A stretch of 64,000 bases of DNA. It comes from Mycobacterium sp. 1164966.3 (GTDB lineage: Bacteria > Actinomycetota > Actinomycetes > Mycobacteriales > Mycobacteriaceae). The position numbers and the translations under genes were made by a program. Under the pieces are notes generated by a model. The model had not been told where the DNA came from. It saw nothing but the letters and a program-made list of their open reading frames with translations, and made no database searches. This document shows, piece after piece, positions 1 to 8,484 of this stretch; within the stretch, counting starts at the first letter, position 1; each line of letters starts with the position of its first letter. Location of the stretch: positions 62,001 through 126,000 of the forward strand of contig NZ_LZSG01000001.1 of assembly GCF_001665395.1 (NCBI RefSeq). The letters are read 5' to 3'.

Positions 1-552
1 CGGCCGCGCCTGACGACCGCCCTGGACCGACTTCGCGTCTTCAGCAACACCGCCACCCGGCTGATCAACGACTCCCAGGCTGACCTGGTCACGAATCTGA
101 AGAACTTGGAGCCGACCATCGGCGCGCTTGCCGACGTCGGGCCGGAGCTCGACACGGCGCTCGCGGCCGCGTTCGTTTTCCCGTTCACCCAGAACTTCGT
201 CGACCGAGCCGTCCGCGGCGACTACTTCAACCTGCACGTCGATTTGGACCTGACGATTCCACGGCTCAAGCGGGGACTTATGTTGGGGACCCATTGGGGT
301 CAGCTGGACCAGCCTTTGGTACCGGCGCCCGGGGACCCGTATTACCTGAATTACACGCTTGATCCATTGCATGCCGGGGTGAGGCCGCCATGGGTGGCGC
401 CGCTGCCTGGCCCCCCGCCGCCGGGTGCCCCGCCGCCCGGGCCTCCACCGCCCGGGCCTCCGCCGGCCGGCGTCCCGTCGCCTGGGCCTGCGCCGGTTGC
501 CCCGCTGCCCGGGCCTCCGCCACCTGCAGCACCGACGGAAGGCGGCGGATAG
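1..552 (+). CDS. MCE family protein, C-terminal part (5' end outside window)
   Basis: The reading frame is open from base 1, so the start lies upstream of the window. About 183 residues are visible. They hold the helical tail of an MCE protein, then FPFTQNFVDRAVRGDYFN and a strand-rich segment, then a C-terminus almost wholly of Pro, Gly and Ala (bases 387-549). MCE proteins are envelope subunits of Mce lipid-import complexes. The stop codon is immediately followed by the ATG of the next gene, so the two are one transcript. By position before mceF it should be mceE, but no lipobox can be checked and the proline-rich tail is also usual in MceC/MceD, so the letter is left open. The TTG at 106 is internal, not a start. 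Confidence 0.8.
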   Translation, partial: RPRLTTALDRLRVFSNTATRLINDSQADLVTNLKNLEPTIGALADVGPELDTALAAAFVFPFTQNFVDRAVRGDYFNLHVDLDLTIPRLKRGLMLGTHWGQLDQPLVPAPGDPYYLNYTLDPLHAGVRPPWVAPLPGPPPPGAPPPGPPPPGPPPAGVPSPGPAPVAPLPGPPPPAAPTEGGG

Positions 553-2280
553 ATGCTGACGCGGTTCGTCCGAATCCAGCTGGCGATCTTCGCGGTCGTC
601 GGGATCATCGGTGTGATCGCGATGGTCCTGTTCTACATCCAAGCGCCGACGCTGCTCGGCATCGGTCGGATGACGGTCACGCTGGAGCTACCGGCCAGCG
701 GTGGCCTGTACCGCTTCTCCAATGTGACCTATCGCGGGGTGCAGATCGGTAAGGTCACCTCGGTTGGTTTGACACCGAACGGCGCGAAAGCGACGCTGTC
801 GCTTAGTACTTCGCCCAAGGTTCCCGCGAACCTGAAAGCGGAGGTGCTCAGCGTGTCCGCGGTGGGCGAACAGTACGTGGACCTGCGGCCCAGAACCGAT
901 TCGCCGCCCTACCTGCACGACGGCTCAGTGATCGCCATGCGCGACACGACGATTCCGCAAGCGGTCGGGCCGATGCTCGATCAGGTCAGTGCCTTGGTCA
1001 ACAGCATCCCGAAGACCAAACTCGGCCAATTGCTTGACGAGTCCTTCCAGGCCTTCAACGGATCCGGTTTCGATTTGGGGTCACTGATCGACTCCACAGA
1101 GACGATATCCCGCGACGCCAAGAGCGTCGTCGATCGCACTCGGACCCTCACCGAAGACACTGGGCCGCTGCTGGATTCGCAAGCACGCACCACGGATTCG
1201 ATCAGAACATGGGCCCGTAGCCTCGCCGGCATCTCGGAGGTGCTCGCAAACGACGATTCCCGCATTCGCACCTTGCTGCGAAACGGTCCTGAAGCGGCAA
1301 ACGAAGCGTCCCGGCTGCTCGAACAAATCAAGCCGACGCTGCCGGTGTTGCTTGCCAACCTGACTACCATCGGGCAGATCGGCGTCACCTACCACCCGTC
1401 GCTGGAGCAGCTGCTGGTGTTGCTGCCGTCGGCGGTTGCCATCGAGGAAGTTGCCGGCCCCACGCACAATACGGACGGTATGGCCAAGGGCGACTTCGCA
1501 CTCACGATCGATGATCCGCCTATTTGCACGGTCGGGTTTCTGCCACCCAGCCAATGGCGATCCCCGGACGACACCAGCGACATCGACACTCCGGACGGGC
1601 TGTATTGCAAACTCCCGCAGGATTCCCCACTTTCGGTTCGCGGAGCCCGTAACTATCCCTGCATGGGGCACCCGGGCAAGCGCGCTCCCACCGTCGAAAT
1701 CTGCAACAGCGACCAGCCGTACATGCCGCTGTCGATGCGCCAGCATGTTCTCGGTCCCTCCCCGCTGGATCCCAACTTGCTTTCCCAGGGCATCCCGCCC
1801 GATGACCGGGTTACCGTCAACGACAGGATCTTTGGGCCGATCGAGGGAACTCCGCTGCCGCCTGGGGCGGTGCCGCGGGGCACACCGCCGGGTCCGCGGG
1901 GCGCCTATGGACCGCCTGGACCGGGATACGCCGCGCCGCCGTTGCCGTCCTCGGGAGTCCCGCTGGCCCCCATGTCGCCGATGTCGGATGACCTGCCGCC
2001 CATACCGATAGCGCCGCTCGACGTGCCGGCACCGGGGGAGCTTCCCGCGCCCCCCAGCGCACCGGCGCCACCCCCTCCTGCGGGTCCCGCGGGCAACGGT
2101 GGCGGGCCGAAGGCTGCCCCTAGCTCGTTCGGTGCGCCTCATCCGGGGCCGTCGGTCGCGTTCGCTCGGTACGACTCGCGTACTGGTCGCTATGTCGGTC
2201 CGGACGGAAAGTTGTACCAGCAGTCGGATCTCGTGACCACGAAAGCGCCCAAGTCCTGGCGGGAGATGCTGCCCAGCTGA
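553..2280 (+). CDS. mceF: MceF-type Mce lipid-transport subunit
   Basis: 575 residues. The N-terminus MLTRFVRIQLAIFAVVGI followed by a hydrophobic segment (about residues 8-30) is the MceF hallmark. The MCE domain follows (about 38-115, with LPASGGLYRFSNVTYRG and the VSAVGEQYVDL strand), then a long helical region to about 280, a Cys-containing domain (about 310-400) and a Pro-rich tail from about 430. Known role of the family: the sixth Mce subunit of a periplasm-spanning channel that imports lipids or sterols together with YrbE permeases and an MceG ATPase. The ATG abuts the stop of the upstream MCE gene. It is the last gene of the operon; the next genes are on the opposite strand. Which mce operon this is cannot be told here. 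Confidence 0.93.
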   Translation: MLTRFVRIQLAIFAVVGIIGVIAMVLFYIQAPTLLGIGRMTVTLELPASGGLYRFSNVTYRGVQIGKVTSVGLTPNGAKATLSLSTSPKVPANLKAEVLSVSAVGEQYVDLRPRTDSPPYLHDGSVIAMRDTTIPQAVGPMLDQVSALVNSIPKTKLGQLLDESFQAFNGSGFDLGSLIDSTETISRDAKSVVDRTRTLTEDTGPLLDSQARTTDSIRTWARSLAGISEVLANDDSRIRTLLRNGPEAANEASRLLEQIKPTLPVLLANLTTIGQIGVTYHPSLEQLLVLLPSAVAIEEVAGPTHNTDGMAKGDFALTIDDPPICTVGFLPPSQWRSPDDTSDIDTPDGLYCKLPQDSPLSVRGARNYPCMGHPGKRAPTVEICNSDQPYMPLSMRQHVLGPSPLDPNLLSQGIPPDDRVTVNDRIFGPIEGTPLPPGAVPRGTPPGPRGAYGPPGPGYAAPPLPSSGVPLAPMSPMSDDLPPIPIAPLDVPAPGELPAPPSAPAPPPPAGPAGNGGGPKAAPSSFGAPHPGPSVAFARYDSRTGRYVGPDGKLYQQSDLVTTKAPKSWREMLPS

Positions 2281-2322
2281 AGCCGTCCTAGACGACGCGG
2301 CCGCGACCCACTGGACCTCAGG

Positions 2323-2844
2323 TCAGGACAATTTGTCCAGGCGTAACGGCATGTCTACACCGAGCGACCTGTTTTGACCGCAAGCGCCGCTTGGGCCGAT
2401 GGTCTTGTCCTTTCCGGCGAAAGTTGGTGACCCAAGGGTGAATTCGCCGTACGAGTTCACCGGATAGAAGTACAAGGTCTGCAGCCCGGTGTACGCGGTA
2501 CCGTCCTCGCACCGCTCCCAGTTCGGCACATCGCGTTTCACGTACCACATGGTGCCGTCAAGCATATACATTGGCGCGGTCCACCCTTGGTCGCTTGTCA
2601 CCGTGCCGTGGCATTCCTGAAATGTGACGCATGACGAGCTGATCGTCAACGTCTGGATGACGGTCGGCTCACCGTTGTATTGATCATTGGTCTTGGCCCA
2701 ATCGCCGATCGACGTTGCGCGGTACGTCCCGTTGATGGCCACATCTTCCTTGGTGGTTGCCTGGGCTGTGGATGCCGTACCCAGACCGCCGAATACCATG
2801 GCAGACAACAGCGTTACTGCGGTGAGTGGTCCAACTGAACGCAT
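2323..2844 (-). CDS. Secreted protein of unknown function
   Basis: 173 residues. The ATG at 2844 is chosen because GAGGAG lies six bases upstream; an in-frame upstream ATG at 2865 has no such site. A Sec signal peptide is visible (MRSVGPLTAVTLLSAMVFGG, then ASTAQA before TTKED). The mature part has four or more Cys, suggesting disulfides, and repeated Trp/Tyr-rich strands (GTYRATSIGDW, WTAPMYMLDGTMWYVK), as in small beta-sheet secreted mycobacterial proteins. It converges on mceF with a 42-base gap. No function is recognised. A promoter shared with the Mce-associated genes behind it is possible but not shown. Confidence 0.78.
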   Translation of the reverse strand: MRSVGPLTAVTLLSAMVFGGLGTASTAQATTKEDVAINGTYRATSIGDWAKTNDQYNGEPTVIQTLTISSSCVTFQECHGTVTSDQGWTAPMYMLDGTMWYVKRDVPNWERCEDGTAYTGLQTLYFYPVNSYGEFTLGSPTFAGKDKTIGPSGACGQNRSLGVDMPLRLDKLS

Positions 2845-2977
2845 CAGGTACTCCTCGACTCGCATAATCCGACAGCACCTATCGCAATGCTCAGGCGTCG
2901 GTTGCAGCGTTCTCGAGCGATCACGTTACACCGCATCGGCCGACTAGACAGCTGTTCGAACCGAAGATTTGCCGGGC

Positions 2978-3619
2978 TCATGCGACCGGGTCGAACTTCG
3001 CGATCAGCCACGAACCGTTGACCTTTTTCAGCGTGACCAGGACGCTGCTGTCGGCCTTGGCGCGATCCGGTTTCTGCTTGCTTGCCGTGGTCTGGTCGAC
3101 GAACACCAGAACGACAGCGGAATCGGGATGCAGCTCCGAAACGGCGGCCCGAATCACCTTGGTGGTGGTAGTGAGTTGTCCTTGCTGCGCAGCCGGTGCG
3201 ACGAGCGCGTCGCTGAATTTGCTGTAGTAGGCCAGAAAGTCGCCCGTGAGATGTGATTTCGCCTTGGCGAAATCTCGGTCCAGAGAGGTGTAGGAATAGG
3301 ACAACAAATCTACGGCGCCTTCTGACGCGGCCTGAATCGCCTGGTGTGCCGCCGCATCGTCGATCTGGCGATCCGGCCGGTACCACTTGACGAACAACCC
3401 GGCAGCCGCTCCCACCGCGGCCAGGACCAACACCGTCGCGACTACGGAAAGCCACCTCGCCAAACACCAGCGGGCCCAGCGGCGCATTACGACCAGCGCA
3501 CCACGAAGAGCCGATCGCAGGCGAGCGGGTGCACCCGTGTCCTCGTCGGCAGACGTGGACCCCATCCCGTCAATCACTGTTTCGGCGCTGTCTGGCGACG
3601 AGTCATGCTTGACAGTCAT
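2978..3619 (-). CDS. Mce-associated membrane protein
   Basis: 213 residues from the ATG at 3619, whose ATGA overlaps the stop of the upstream gene, so the longer frame to 3688 is not used. About 55 polar residues are followed by one transmembrane helix (WLSVVATVLVLAAVGAAAGLF) and an extracytoplasmic alpha/beta domain (DRQIDDAAAHQAI..., ending WLIAKFDPVA) typical of Mce-associated (Mas) proteins, which resemble NTF2-fold lids and stabilise Mce complexes. It pairs with the next Mas-like gene upstream and lies beside the end of an mce operon, but on the opposite strand and converging on it. Confidence 0.85.
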   Translation of the reverse strand: MTVKHDSSPDSAETVIDGMGSTSADEDTGAPARLRSALRGALVVMRRWARWCLARWLSVVATVLVLAAVGAAAGLFVKWYRPDRQIDDAAAHQAIQAASEGAVDLLSYSYTSLDRDFAKAKSHLTGDFLAYYSKFSDALVAPAAQQGQLTTTTKVIRAAVSELHPDSAVVLVFVDQTTASKQKPDRAKADSSVLVTLKKVNGSWLIAKFDPVA

Positions 3620-4407
3620 TGCAGGAAGTCCACTTTCGACATCTTGAGTTGACCGTCGTCCCGAGTGAGACTGACGCTGATGCGCCACAAGGCCGTTGGC
3701 AGCTTGGCGTTATCCGGCCCCGTGGCATCGGATTTCGCCGCGACAAGCACGACTCCCGAATTGTCGCTCACCGATTGGACGGCGACGGCTTGCACGGTCA
3801 CCGTGCTGCTGACCTTTGAATCCTCCGCCTGCTTGGCCATGAGGCCCGCCATCACCGACATCTGTTTCTTGAGGTCGCCGGTAGAGGCGTCGAGGATGCG
3901 CTGGAAGCCCTCCTTGGCATGGTTGGCGTCAATCGACATCAGCGTTGTGACCCGTTGTCGCGCAGCGGCAGAATACTCGGCGACGAGCTGCCTGTTGTGC
4001 ATGATCTTGCGGTGCTGCCACACCATGTAGCCGCTCGCGCCGAGGGACGCGGAGACGAGCACGATGCTGGCACTGACAGCTACCGCTTTCCGTCCGGGAC
4101 GGCGCAACCACCGCGGCCGCCGGGGACGGCGCAAGCGCCTCAGGCGCGTCCGGGTTCGCTCTCCGAGGCGCGGCTCGACGTCGTCACCCGCGTCCGGGAT
4201 ATCGGCTGCCTGGCGCAGCCGTAGCAGGCGTGCCCGGGCCGCCTCAGCTCGCGCCTCAGCCTGGGCGACTTCGTCTTGTGCGTCGGTTTCCGGAATGAGC
4301 GTTTCGGCGCCGGAGTCGGGTTCTGGGCCGTCGAGATCGGTTACGTCCGCCCGGTCATCACAATGGTCGGTGTCAGGCGCCTTCGGCGAACGCTTCCGCG
4401 ACCTCAT
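3616..4407 (-). CDS. Mce-associated membrane protein with long basic N-terminus
   Basis: 263 residues from the ATG at 4407, which has AGGAGG five bases upstream; the in-frame start at 4431 lacks this. An acidic N-terminus is followed by an Ala/Glu/Arg-rich predicted coiled coil (QAEARAEAARARLLRLRQ), a very basic Arg/Pro stretch just before the membrane, one transmembrane helix (AVAVSASIVLVSASLGASGY), and a Mas-type extracytoplasmic domain ending LKMSKVDFLQ. Translationally coupled to the downstream Mas gene through ATGA. The basic stretch probably fixes topology (positive-inside). Likely an accessory subunit of an Mce transporter; the precise partner is not visible. Confidence 0.83.
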   Translation of the reverse strand: MRSRKRSPKAPDTDHCDDRADVTDLDGPEPDSGAETLIPETDAQDEVAQAEARAEAARARLLRLRQAADIPDAGDDVEPRLGERTRTRLRRLRRPRRPRWLRRPGRKAVAVSASIVLVSASLGASGYMVWQHRKIMHNRQLVAEYSAAARQRVTTLMSIDANHAKEGFQRILDASTGDLKKQMSVMAGLMAKQAEDSKVSSTVTVQAVAVQSVSDNSGVVLVAAKSDATGPDNAKLPTALWRISVSLTRDDGQLKMSKVDFLQ

Positions 4408-4652
4408 AATGCCCTCCTGGCCGCTCCGCATCGTGCACGGAGAAGCAGCTTATCACTTCCCGACAAAGGCTTTCCGCCGCAATCGGCAGCCGCTTCCGTG
4501 GCTCTTACGATGCGTCATACGGCCGTTTCAGGCATCCGGGTGGGGGCGCAGTTCCAATGCGATCCGGTCCGACGGCTATGCGCCTCAGTTGATCTTCTCG
4601 AATTGGGACAATTTTCTTTTCAGTTTGTTTTTGGGTGTGGCAAAGTAATGGA

Positions 4653-5054
4653 GTGCGATTCATCGTGGCGATAGCTGCCGCGTTGCTCGGTGCTAGTGTC
4701 CTGGCGGCGCCGTCGGCGTCCGCCGGGCCGACCGTGTGCGACTATCCCGCCTGCACCCCCGGCATCATGCCGCATCAGGTGCTCGGTGCGCCCTGTGACA
4801 ACACCACCTATTACGTCTTCGGGACAGCGGACTATTACGTCTCGTTCGCCTCGCAGCCGGGACGGCTGATGTTCTGCGGCTCGCCGAGAAGATACGAGCC
4901 GCGCTGGTTCCGGTCACCTCCGATGGCTGGTGTCAAAGACGAGGGCGCCGAGTGCACCCAGTTCCAGAATTACGTCGCGCAGGCGCCCGACGGCCTGTTC
5001 TTGGTCTGCATGGCCAACTCGGGTCATACGACCTGGGTCCGTGCCGACACCTAG
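4653..5054 (+). CDS. Small secreted protein of unknown function
   Basis: 133 residues using GTG 4653, preceded by TGGAG; a longer GTG start at 4635 is possible. The signal peptide is clear (MRFIVAIAAALLGASVLAAPSASA, cleavage before GPTVCDYP). The mature part of about 108 residues has six Cys, suggesting three disulfides, and several Tyr/Trp residues. Similar small Cys-rich exported proteins are common in mycobacteria but no function is recognised. The preceding 245 bases are AT-richer near the start (a TTTTCTTTTCAGTTTGTTTTT tract), where a promoter is expected. It converges on the MmpS-like gene. Confidence 0.75.
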   Translation: MRFIVAIAAALLGASVLAAPSASAGPTVCDYPACTPGIMPHQVLGAPCDNTTYYVFGTADYYVSFASQPGRLMFCGSPRRYEPRWFRSPPMAGVKDEGAECTQFQNYVAQAPDGLFLVCMANSGHTTWVRADT

Positions 5055-5066
5055 CCCGTAGGTCGC

Positions 5067-5492
5067 TTACCAATTACGCAACGAGCAGAGCACGCCCTTG
5101 GGGCCGTCTTTGGACACGACGACCTTTCCGTCGACGGTGAGATTGCAGTGGAACTGCGGCGTGCCGGGTTCAGTACCGGTGCTGGCAGTGACCACCGCCC
5201 ACACTTCGGGTCTGGCCAGATCGAGTTCGTAACTCCATGCTTTGCCCGGAGCGAGGTCGGCATGGATGTTCGGCACGAACTGGTACGGGTTGTGGCTGTA
5301 GTCGGAGAACTGCTGCGGTTCCTGGTCGAGGTAGTAGATATCGGCGTAAATCGGATGGTCCGCCGAGACCGTGTATTTCACGTGGTGCATGACCGGGTTG
5401 TCGTCCGCACGCGACGTCGCCGGCGCGGTCAGGCTGGTCGTCACCGACACCACTGCCACCGCCGCGCCGAGCACCGTCTTCGTAGTAACCAT
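5067..5492 (-). CDS. MmpS-like secreted protein
   Basis: 141 residues from ATG 5492 (GGAGA seven bases upstream). A signal peptide (VLGAAVAVVSVTTSLTAPATSRA) precedes a beta-sandwich-like domain: VKYTVSADHPIYADIYYLD, a central proline and tryptophan segment, and the ending FHCNLTVDGKVVVSKDGPKGVLCSLRNW with two Cys. This order of strands and Cys resembles the periplasmic domain of MmpS proteins, accessory factors of MmpL lipid exporters, but here the anchor looks like a cleavable signal peptide and no mmpL gene is adjacent. The family call is inference from pattern only. In the leader (5523-5537) there is a short inverted repeat TCTCC-N5-GGAGA. Confidence 0.62.
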   Translation of the reverse strand: MVTTKTVLGAAVAVVSVTTSLTAPATSRADDNPVMHHVKYTVSADHPIYADIYYLDQEPQQFSDYSHNPYQFVPNIHADLAPGKAWSYELDLARPEVWAVVTASTGTEPGTPQFHCNLTVDGKVVVSKDGPKGVLCSLRNW

Positions 5493-5597
5493 GCGCCGTT
5501 CTCCATTGCGCGATATTGGAATTCTCCTTAGCGGAGAGTAGCACCGCCGTTGCGTTTTCAACTCCCGAACCGTTGCCGCTCATCCGACAGGCGGCGG

Positions 5598-6200
5598 TCA
5601 ATTGTGGGCAGTGCTATGCAGGCCGAGCAGGCGCCGGCTCAGGTCGGTCAGCCGGGCAAGCAGTGTCTCGTCATCAATATCGGCGACCAGTGGGTGCATG
5701 ACCGCGCTGCTGATCGCGCCCGAGAACATGGCCGCCTCGATCTGCCCGTCCAGACCCGCGTCGCTCAGCAGCACTCGATACAGGCGCTCCATAAAACGTT
5801 GGAACGGCTTGTGTTCGGCCAGCAATCGGACAACGACGGGATCGAACTGCAGGGTCCGCACCAGCCGGCGGTCGCGTACCGCCATCTCGACTACTCGTAC
5901 CAACAGCCCATCTCGGGCTTCCAGCAGATCTTCGTGCGCCTCGGCTTCCTCGAGCGCCGGGCTCAACCGGCTCAGTTCGCGCTCGGTGACGGCGAGCACG
6001 ATCTGTTCCTTGGTTCGGAATTGGTGGTACACAGCGGCTTTCGTGATTCCCACCGCATCGGCGATCATCTGCAGCGAGGTGCCGCTGACGCCGTGCTGGG
6101 CGAACAGATCCAGCGCGGCGTCAAGCACACGTGTCCGGGCCGCACTGTGCTGGACGACCCGCAGCTCGCCGTCGCCCATTGGCTGTCGTGCTGTTGCCAC
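5598..6200 (-). CDS. TetR-family transcriptional regulator
   Basis: 200 residues. N-terminal TetR helix-turn-helix at about residues 22-68 (RTRVLDAALDLFAQHGVSGTSL, then ADAVGITKAAVYHQFRTKEQI), followed by the variable helical ligand domain. The start is GTG 6200 or ATG 6179. It is transcribed divergently from the membrane-protein/oxidase-subunit operon, and a perfect 16-bp palindrome (6234-6249) sits in the intergenic space inside a likely promoter. It is therefore probably a local repressor of that operon and of itself. Ligand unknown. Confidence 0.9.
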   Translation of the reverse strand: MATARQPMGDGELRVVQHSAARTRVLDAALDLFAQHGVSGTSLQMIADAVGITKAAVYHQFRTKEQIVLAVTERELSRLSPALEEAEAHEDLLEARDGLLVRVVEMAVRDRRLVRTLQFDPVVVRLLAEHKPFQRFMERLYRVLLSDAGLDGQIEAAMFSGAISSAVMHPLVADIDDETLLARLTDLSRRLLGLHSTAHN

Positions 6201-6223
6201 ACGACGAGACTAGACGACTGGTA

Positions 6224-6252
6224 TTGACCATGGCTAGCCGATCGGCTAGTTT
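6224..6252 (+). promoter_or_regulatory. Candidate promoter with 16-bp palindromic TetR operator
   Basis: TTGACC (6224-6229) and TAGTTT (6247-6252) are separated by 17 bases. The spacer and the start of the -10 are covered by the perfect palindrome CTAGCCGATCGGCTAG (6234-6249). Position between a TetR gene and a divergent operon makes it the likely operator; binding here would block RNA polymerase. Confidence 0.65.
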
Positions 6253-6305
6253 CGGCTCCATTGGCCACTTGGAGCCGCGCAAATTCTCGCCGGAAGGAGT
6301 CTGGG

Positions 6306-7091
6306 ATGTCTGGGCTACCCGACATCAGCGAGAACGACGCAGAAGGTCGGCGAGCCCGGCTGCGACGTGTCGACGGTGAGATCATTCTGCTCTGGACCTT
6401 GCCTGTAATGGTGATCCTCTGGATCGCTTGCTTTTTCCTCTTTCCCGGCTTCAACCCGCCGATGTCGCCCACTATGCCTGCGAAGCAGGTTGCCGAGTTT
6501 TATCGCGATCCGGCCCACCTGCCGCAAATCCGGTACAGCATGATCGTTTTCAACTGGTTCGGCGTGTGCCTGGTCCCGGTTCTGACTCTGATTGTGATGC
6601 AGATCCGCCGAATGGCACATCGGACGCCGATCTTCTCCTACGCCATGTTGGGTTGCGTGGCCGGTGGACCGACGTTATTTCTCATCGCCAACGTCTGCTG
6701 GCTGCTGGCCGCCTTTCGTCCGGAGCGGAGTCCGGAGCTGACTCAGCTGCTCAACGATTTCGGCTGGATCACCTTCACCATCCTGGTCCCCTTTCTGATC
6801 GGGCAGAGCGTGATCCTTGCGCTGGCAATCTATTTCGACGATCAGCCGCAGCCGATCTTCAAGCGTTGGGTGGCCCACTTCAACCTGCTGGTGGCGCTCG
6901 CATTGGTCCCTGCGGCCTTCGTCGGCGCAGCCTTGAGCGGCCCGCTGGCGTGGGATGGATTCCTGTCCTTCTGGGTGAAAAACGTTGCCATTGCAGTCTG
7001 GATCGTCGTGATGAGTGTTGTTCTGGCGCAGGCCGTTTATCGGGAGCGCGCCGAGTATCGCCGGCACGGAGAAGAATTGGTCAACGCATGA
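6306..7091 (+). CDS. Polytopic membrane protein (tandem paralogue 1)
   Basis: 261 residues from ATG 6306, which has AAGGAG six bases upstream. Six or so hydrophobic helices are visible, starting at ILLWTLPVMVILWIACFFLF. A loop with PERSPELTQLLNDFGWITF and the segment IFKRWVAHFNLLVAL...GPLAWDG has counterparts in the next gene (PERDPEALGWLYDFAFLSF; VFPKWFGYLNLCNAL...GVLAWNG), so the two are ancient tandem paralogues. No known family is recognised with certainty. Coupled to the next gene by ATGA, and co-transcribed with oxidase subunit III- and IV-like genes, suggesting a role in a membrane complex. Controlled probably by the divergent TetR. Confidence 0.8.
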   Translation: MSGLPDISENDAEGRRARLRRVDGEIILLWTLPVMVILWIACFFLFPGFNPPMSPTMPAKQVAEFYRDPAHLPQIRYSMIVFNWFGVCLVPVLTLIVMQIRRMAHRTPIFSYAMLGCVAGGPTLFLIANVCWLLAAFRPERSPELTQLLNDFGWITFTILVPFLIGQSVILALAIYFDDQPQPIFKRWVAHFNLLVALALVPAAFVGAALSGPLAWDGFLSFWVKNVAIAVWIVVMSVVLAQAVYRERAEYRRHGEELVNA

Positions 7092-7903
7092 GCGCGGTGC
7101 TGACACCGCAGGCGTCCGCTGCCACACCGCCATCGGGCCCGCTACGCCGGCGAATCGCGTGGCACGTGCGGCACAACCCCAAGCGCGAGCTGTGGCTGGC
7201 TTGGTGGACGCTGCTCGCCTTTTACACCATCTTCTTCCCGGTGTTCTTCATAGTGGCGCAAGTCCAGCCGCCGCCGCAGCCCACCTGGGACCTCGCGACA
7301 CAGGTCCATTGGTTCCATGAACGCCAGCTCGGTATACCCATTGGCTTCGGCATCATCTTCGCCATTTGCGGTATGACGGCGATGAACAACGCCCTGATCG
7401 CGTACTCGATGCGACGAATGTCGGTCAGCCGCGCGTTCGGGTACTCGTATCTGCTTATCTACTCGCTCAGCGCGGTTCCCGGTCTGCTGCTGCTCTGCAT
7501 CGCGCTGATCGTCGGGACGCTGCGGCCTGAGCGAGACCCCGAGGCGCTCGGTTGGCTCTACGACTTTGCGTTCCTATCCTTCGACGGAACCATGGGAGTA
7601 TTCCTGATCGGCTCGCTGATCTGGATGCTCGCGATTCTGCTTGACCGGAATCGGGTGTTTCCCAAGTGGTTCGGCTATCTCAACCTGTGCAACGCGCTCA
7701 CCGAGGTGGTCGTAGCACCATGCTGGATCTTCCGGCGGGGCGTGTTGGCCTGGAATGGCCAGATCGCTTGGTGGCTGGACATGGTCGTGTTCGGCGTCTA
7801 CCAAGTCACTTTCATCGTGATGCTGTATCAGATGATCCGCCGCGAAGACTTCGGTACCGGGCCGTTACCGGACCTGCAGCGGAAGCAGAAGGCGGTAGCC
7901 TGA
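7088..7903 (+). CDS. Polytopic membrane protein (tandem paralogue 2)
   Basis: 271 residues from the ATG at 7088, overlapping the preceding stop (ATGA). An Arg-rich cytoplasmic N-terminus is followed by about six transmembrane helices (ELWLAWWTLLAFYTIFFPVFF, then GIPIGFGIIFAICGM, and others). Shares loop and helix motifs with the preceding gene. The end overlaps the next start as TGATG. No function can be assigned; context with heme-copper-oxidase-like subunits points to a membrane redox or carrier complex, which is inference only. Confidence 0.8.
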   Translation: MSAVLTPQASAATPPSGPLRRRIAWHVRHNPKRELWLAWWTLLAFYTIFFPVFFIVAQVQPPPQPTWDLATQVHWFHERQLGIPIGFGIIFAICGMTAMNNALIAYSMRRMSVSRAFGYSYLLIYSLSAVPGLLLLCIALIVGTLRPERDPEALGWLYDFAFLSFDGTMGVFLIGSLIWMLAILLDRNRVFPKWFGYLNLCNALTEVVVAPCWIFRRGVLAWNGQIAWWLDMVVFGVYQVTFIVMLYQMIRREDFGTGPLPDLQRKQKAVA

Positions 7904-8481
7904 TGTCCGAAGTTGCCGAAGCGAGCAAACGGGCCAAGTTCGTGCCGGGTCAGCCGGACATGTGGGCGTTCGTGTTGTTCGAGACGTTGGTCTTCACAGG
8001 GTATTTCGGCTTTTACCTGTTCTACCGGGCCCGAAGTCCCGAGCTTTTCCTGCACGCCCAGTCGCAGCTGGACCTGCGGATCGGGGTTTTCAACACCTTG
8101 GTGTTGCTGCTGAGTTCCTGGTCGGTGGCGCGGTGTGTTCAGTCGTCGCGTGCGGGGGCGTACCGCGCGGCGCTTAGGGACGTCTACATCACCGCGGCAT
8201 TCGCGGCAATCTTCCTCATTCTCAAGGTGTTTGAGTGGGCCCGGTTGGTCCGCATGGGAAACGGCTTCGACAGCAGCGACTTCTTCACCTACTACTTCTT
8301 CCTCACCGGAATCCACTTTGTGCACCTGCTGATCGGCTTCGTCGTCCTGGGCATCGTGGTGTATCAACTTCGCAGTCCGGCGCGGCGGGAACAGGAACTT
8401 GTCGAGACGTGCGCCACCTATTGGCACACCGTCGACTTCCTCTGGGTGCTCATCTTCGCGCTGCTCTACGTGGTGAGGTGA
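7903..8481 (+). CDS. Cytochrome c oxidase subunit III-like protein (NorE-like)
   Basis: 192 residues from ATG 7903. Five predicted helices, as in short NorE/CyoC-type subunit III proteins. Conserved features include PDMWAFVLFETLVFTGYFGFY at the first helix, FTYYFFLTGIHFVHLLIGF, and the end helix ATYWHTVDFLWVLIFALLYV. Subunit III normally lacks redox centres and supports subunit I of heme-copper oxidases or NO reductases. No subunit I or II gene is in the window, so this is an orphan copy. Overlaps the preceding gene by TGATG; 3 bases before the next start. Confidence 0.88.
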   Translation: MSEVAEASKRAKFVPGQPDMWAFVLFETLVFTGYFGFYLFYRARSPELFLHAQSQLDLRIGVFNTLVLLLSSWSVARCVQSSRAGAYRAALRDVYITAAFAAIFLILKVFEWARLVRMGNGFDSSDFFTYYFFLTGIHFVHLLIGFVVLGIVVYQLRSPARREQELVETCATYWHTVDFLWVLIFALLYVVR

Positions 8482-8484
8482 TCG

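Noticed and set aside
2326..2338. Palindrome GGACAATTTGTCC resembling the aldA operator
   Set aside because: It overlaps the coding end of the secreted protein, has a three-base rather than two-base centre, and no regulated promoter is near.
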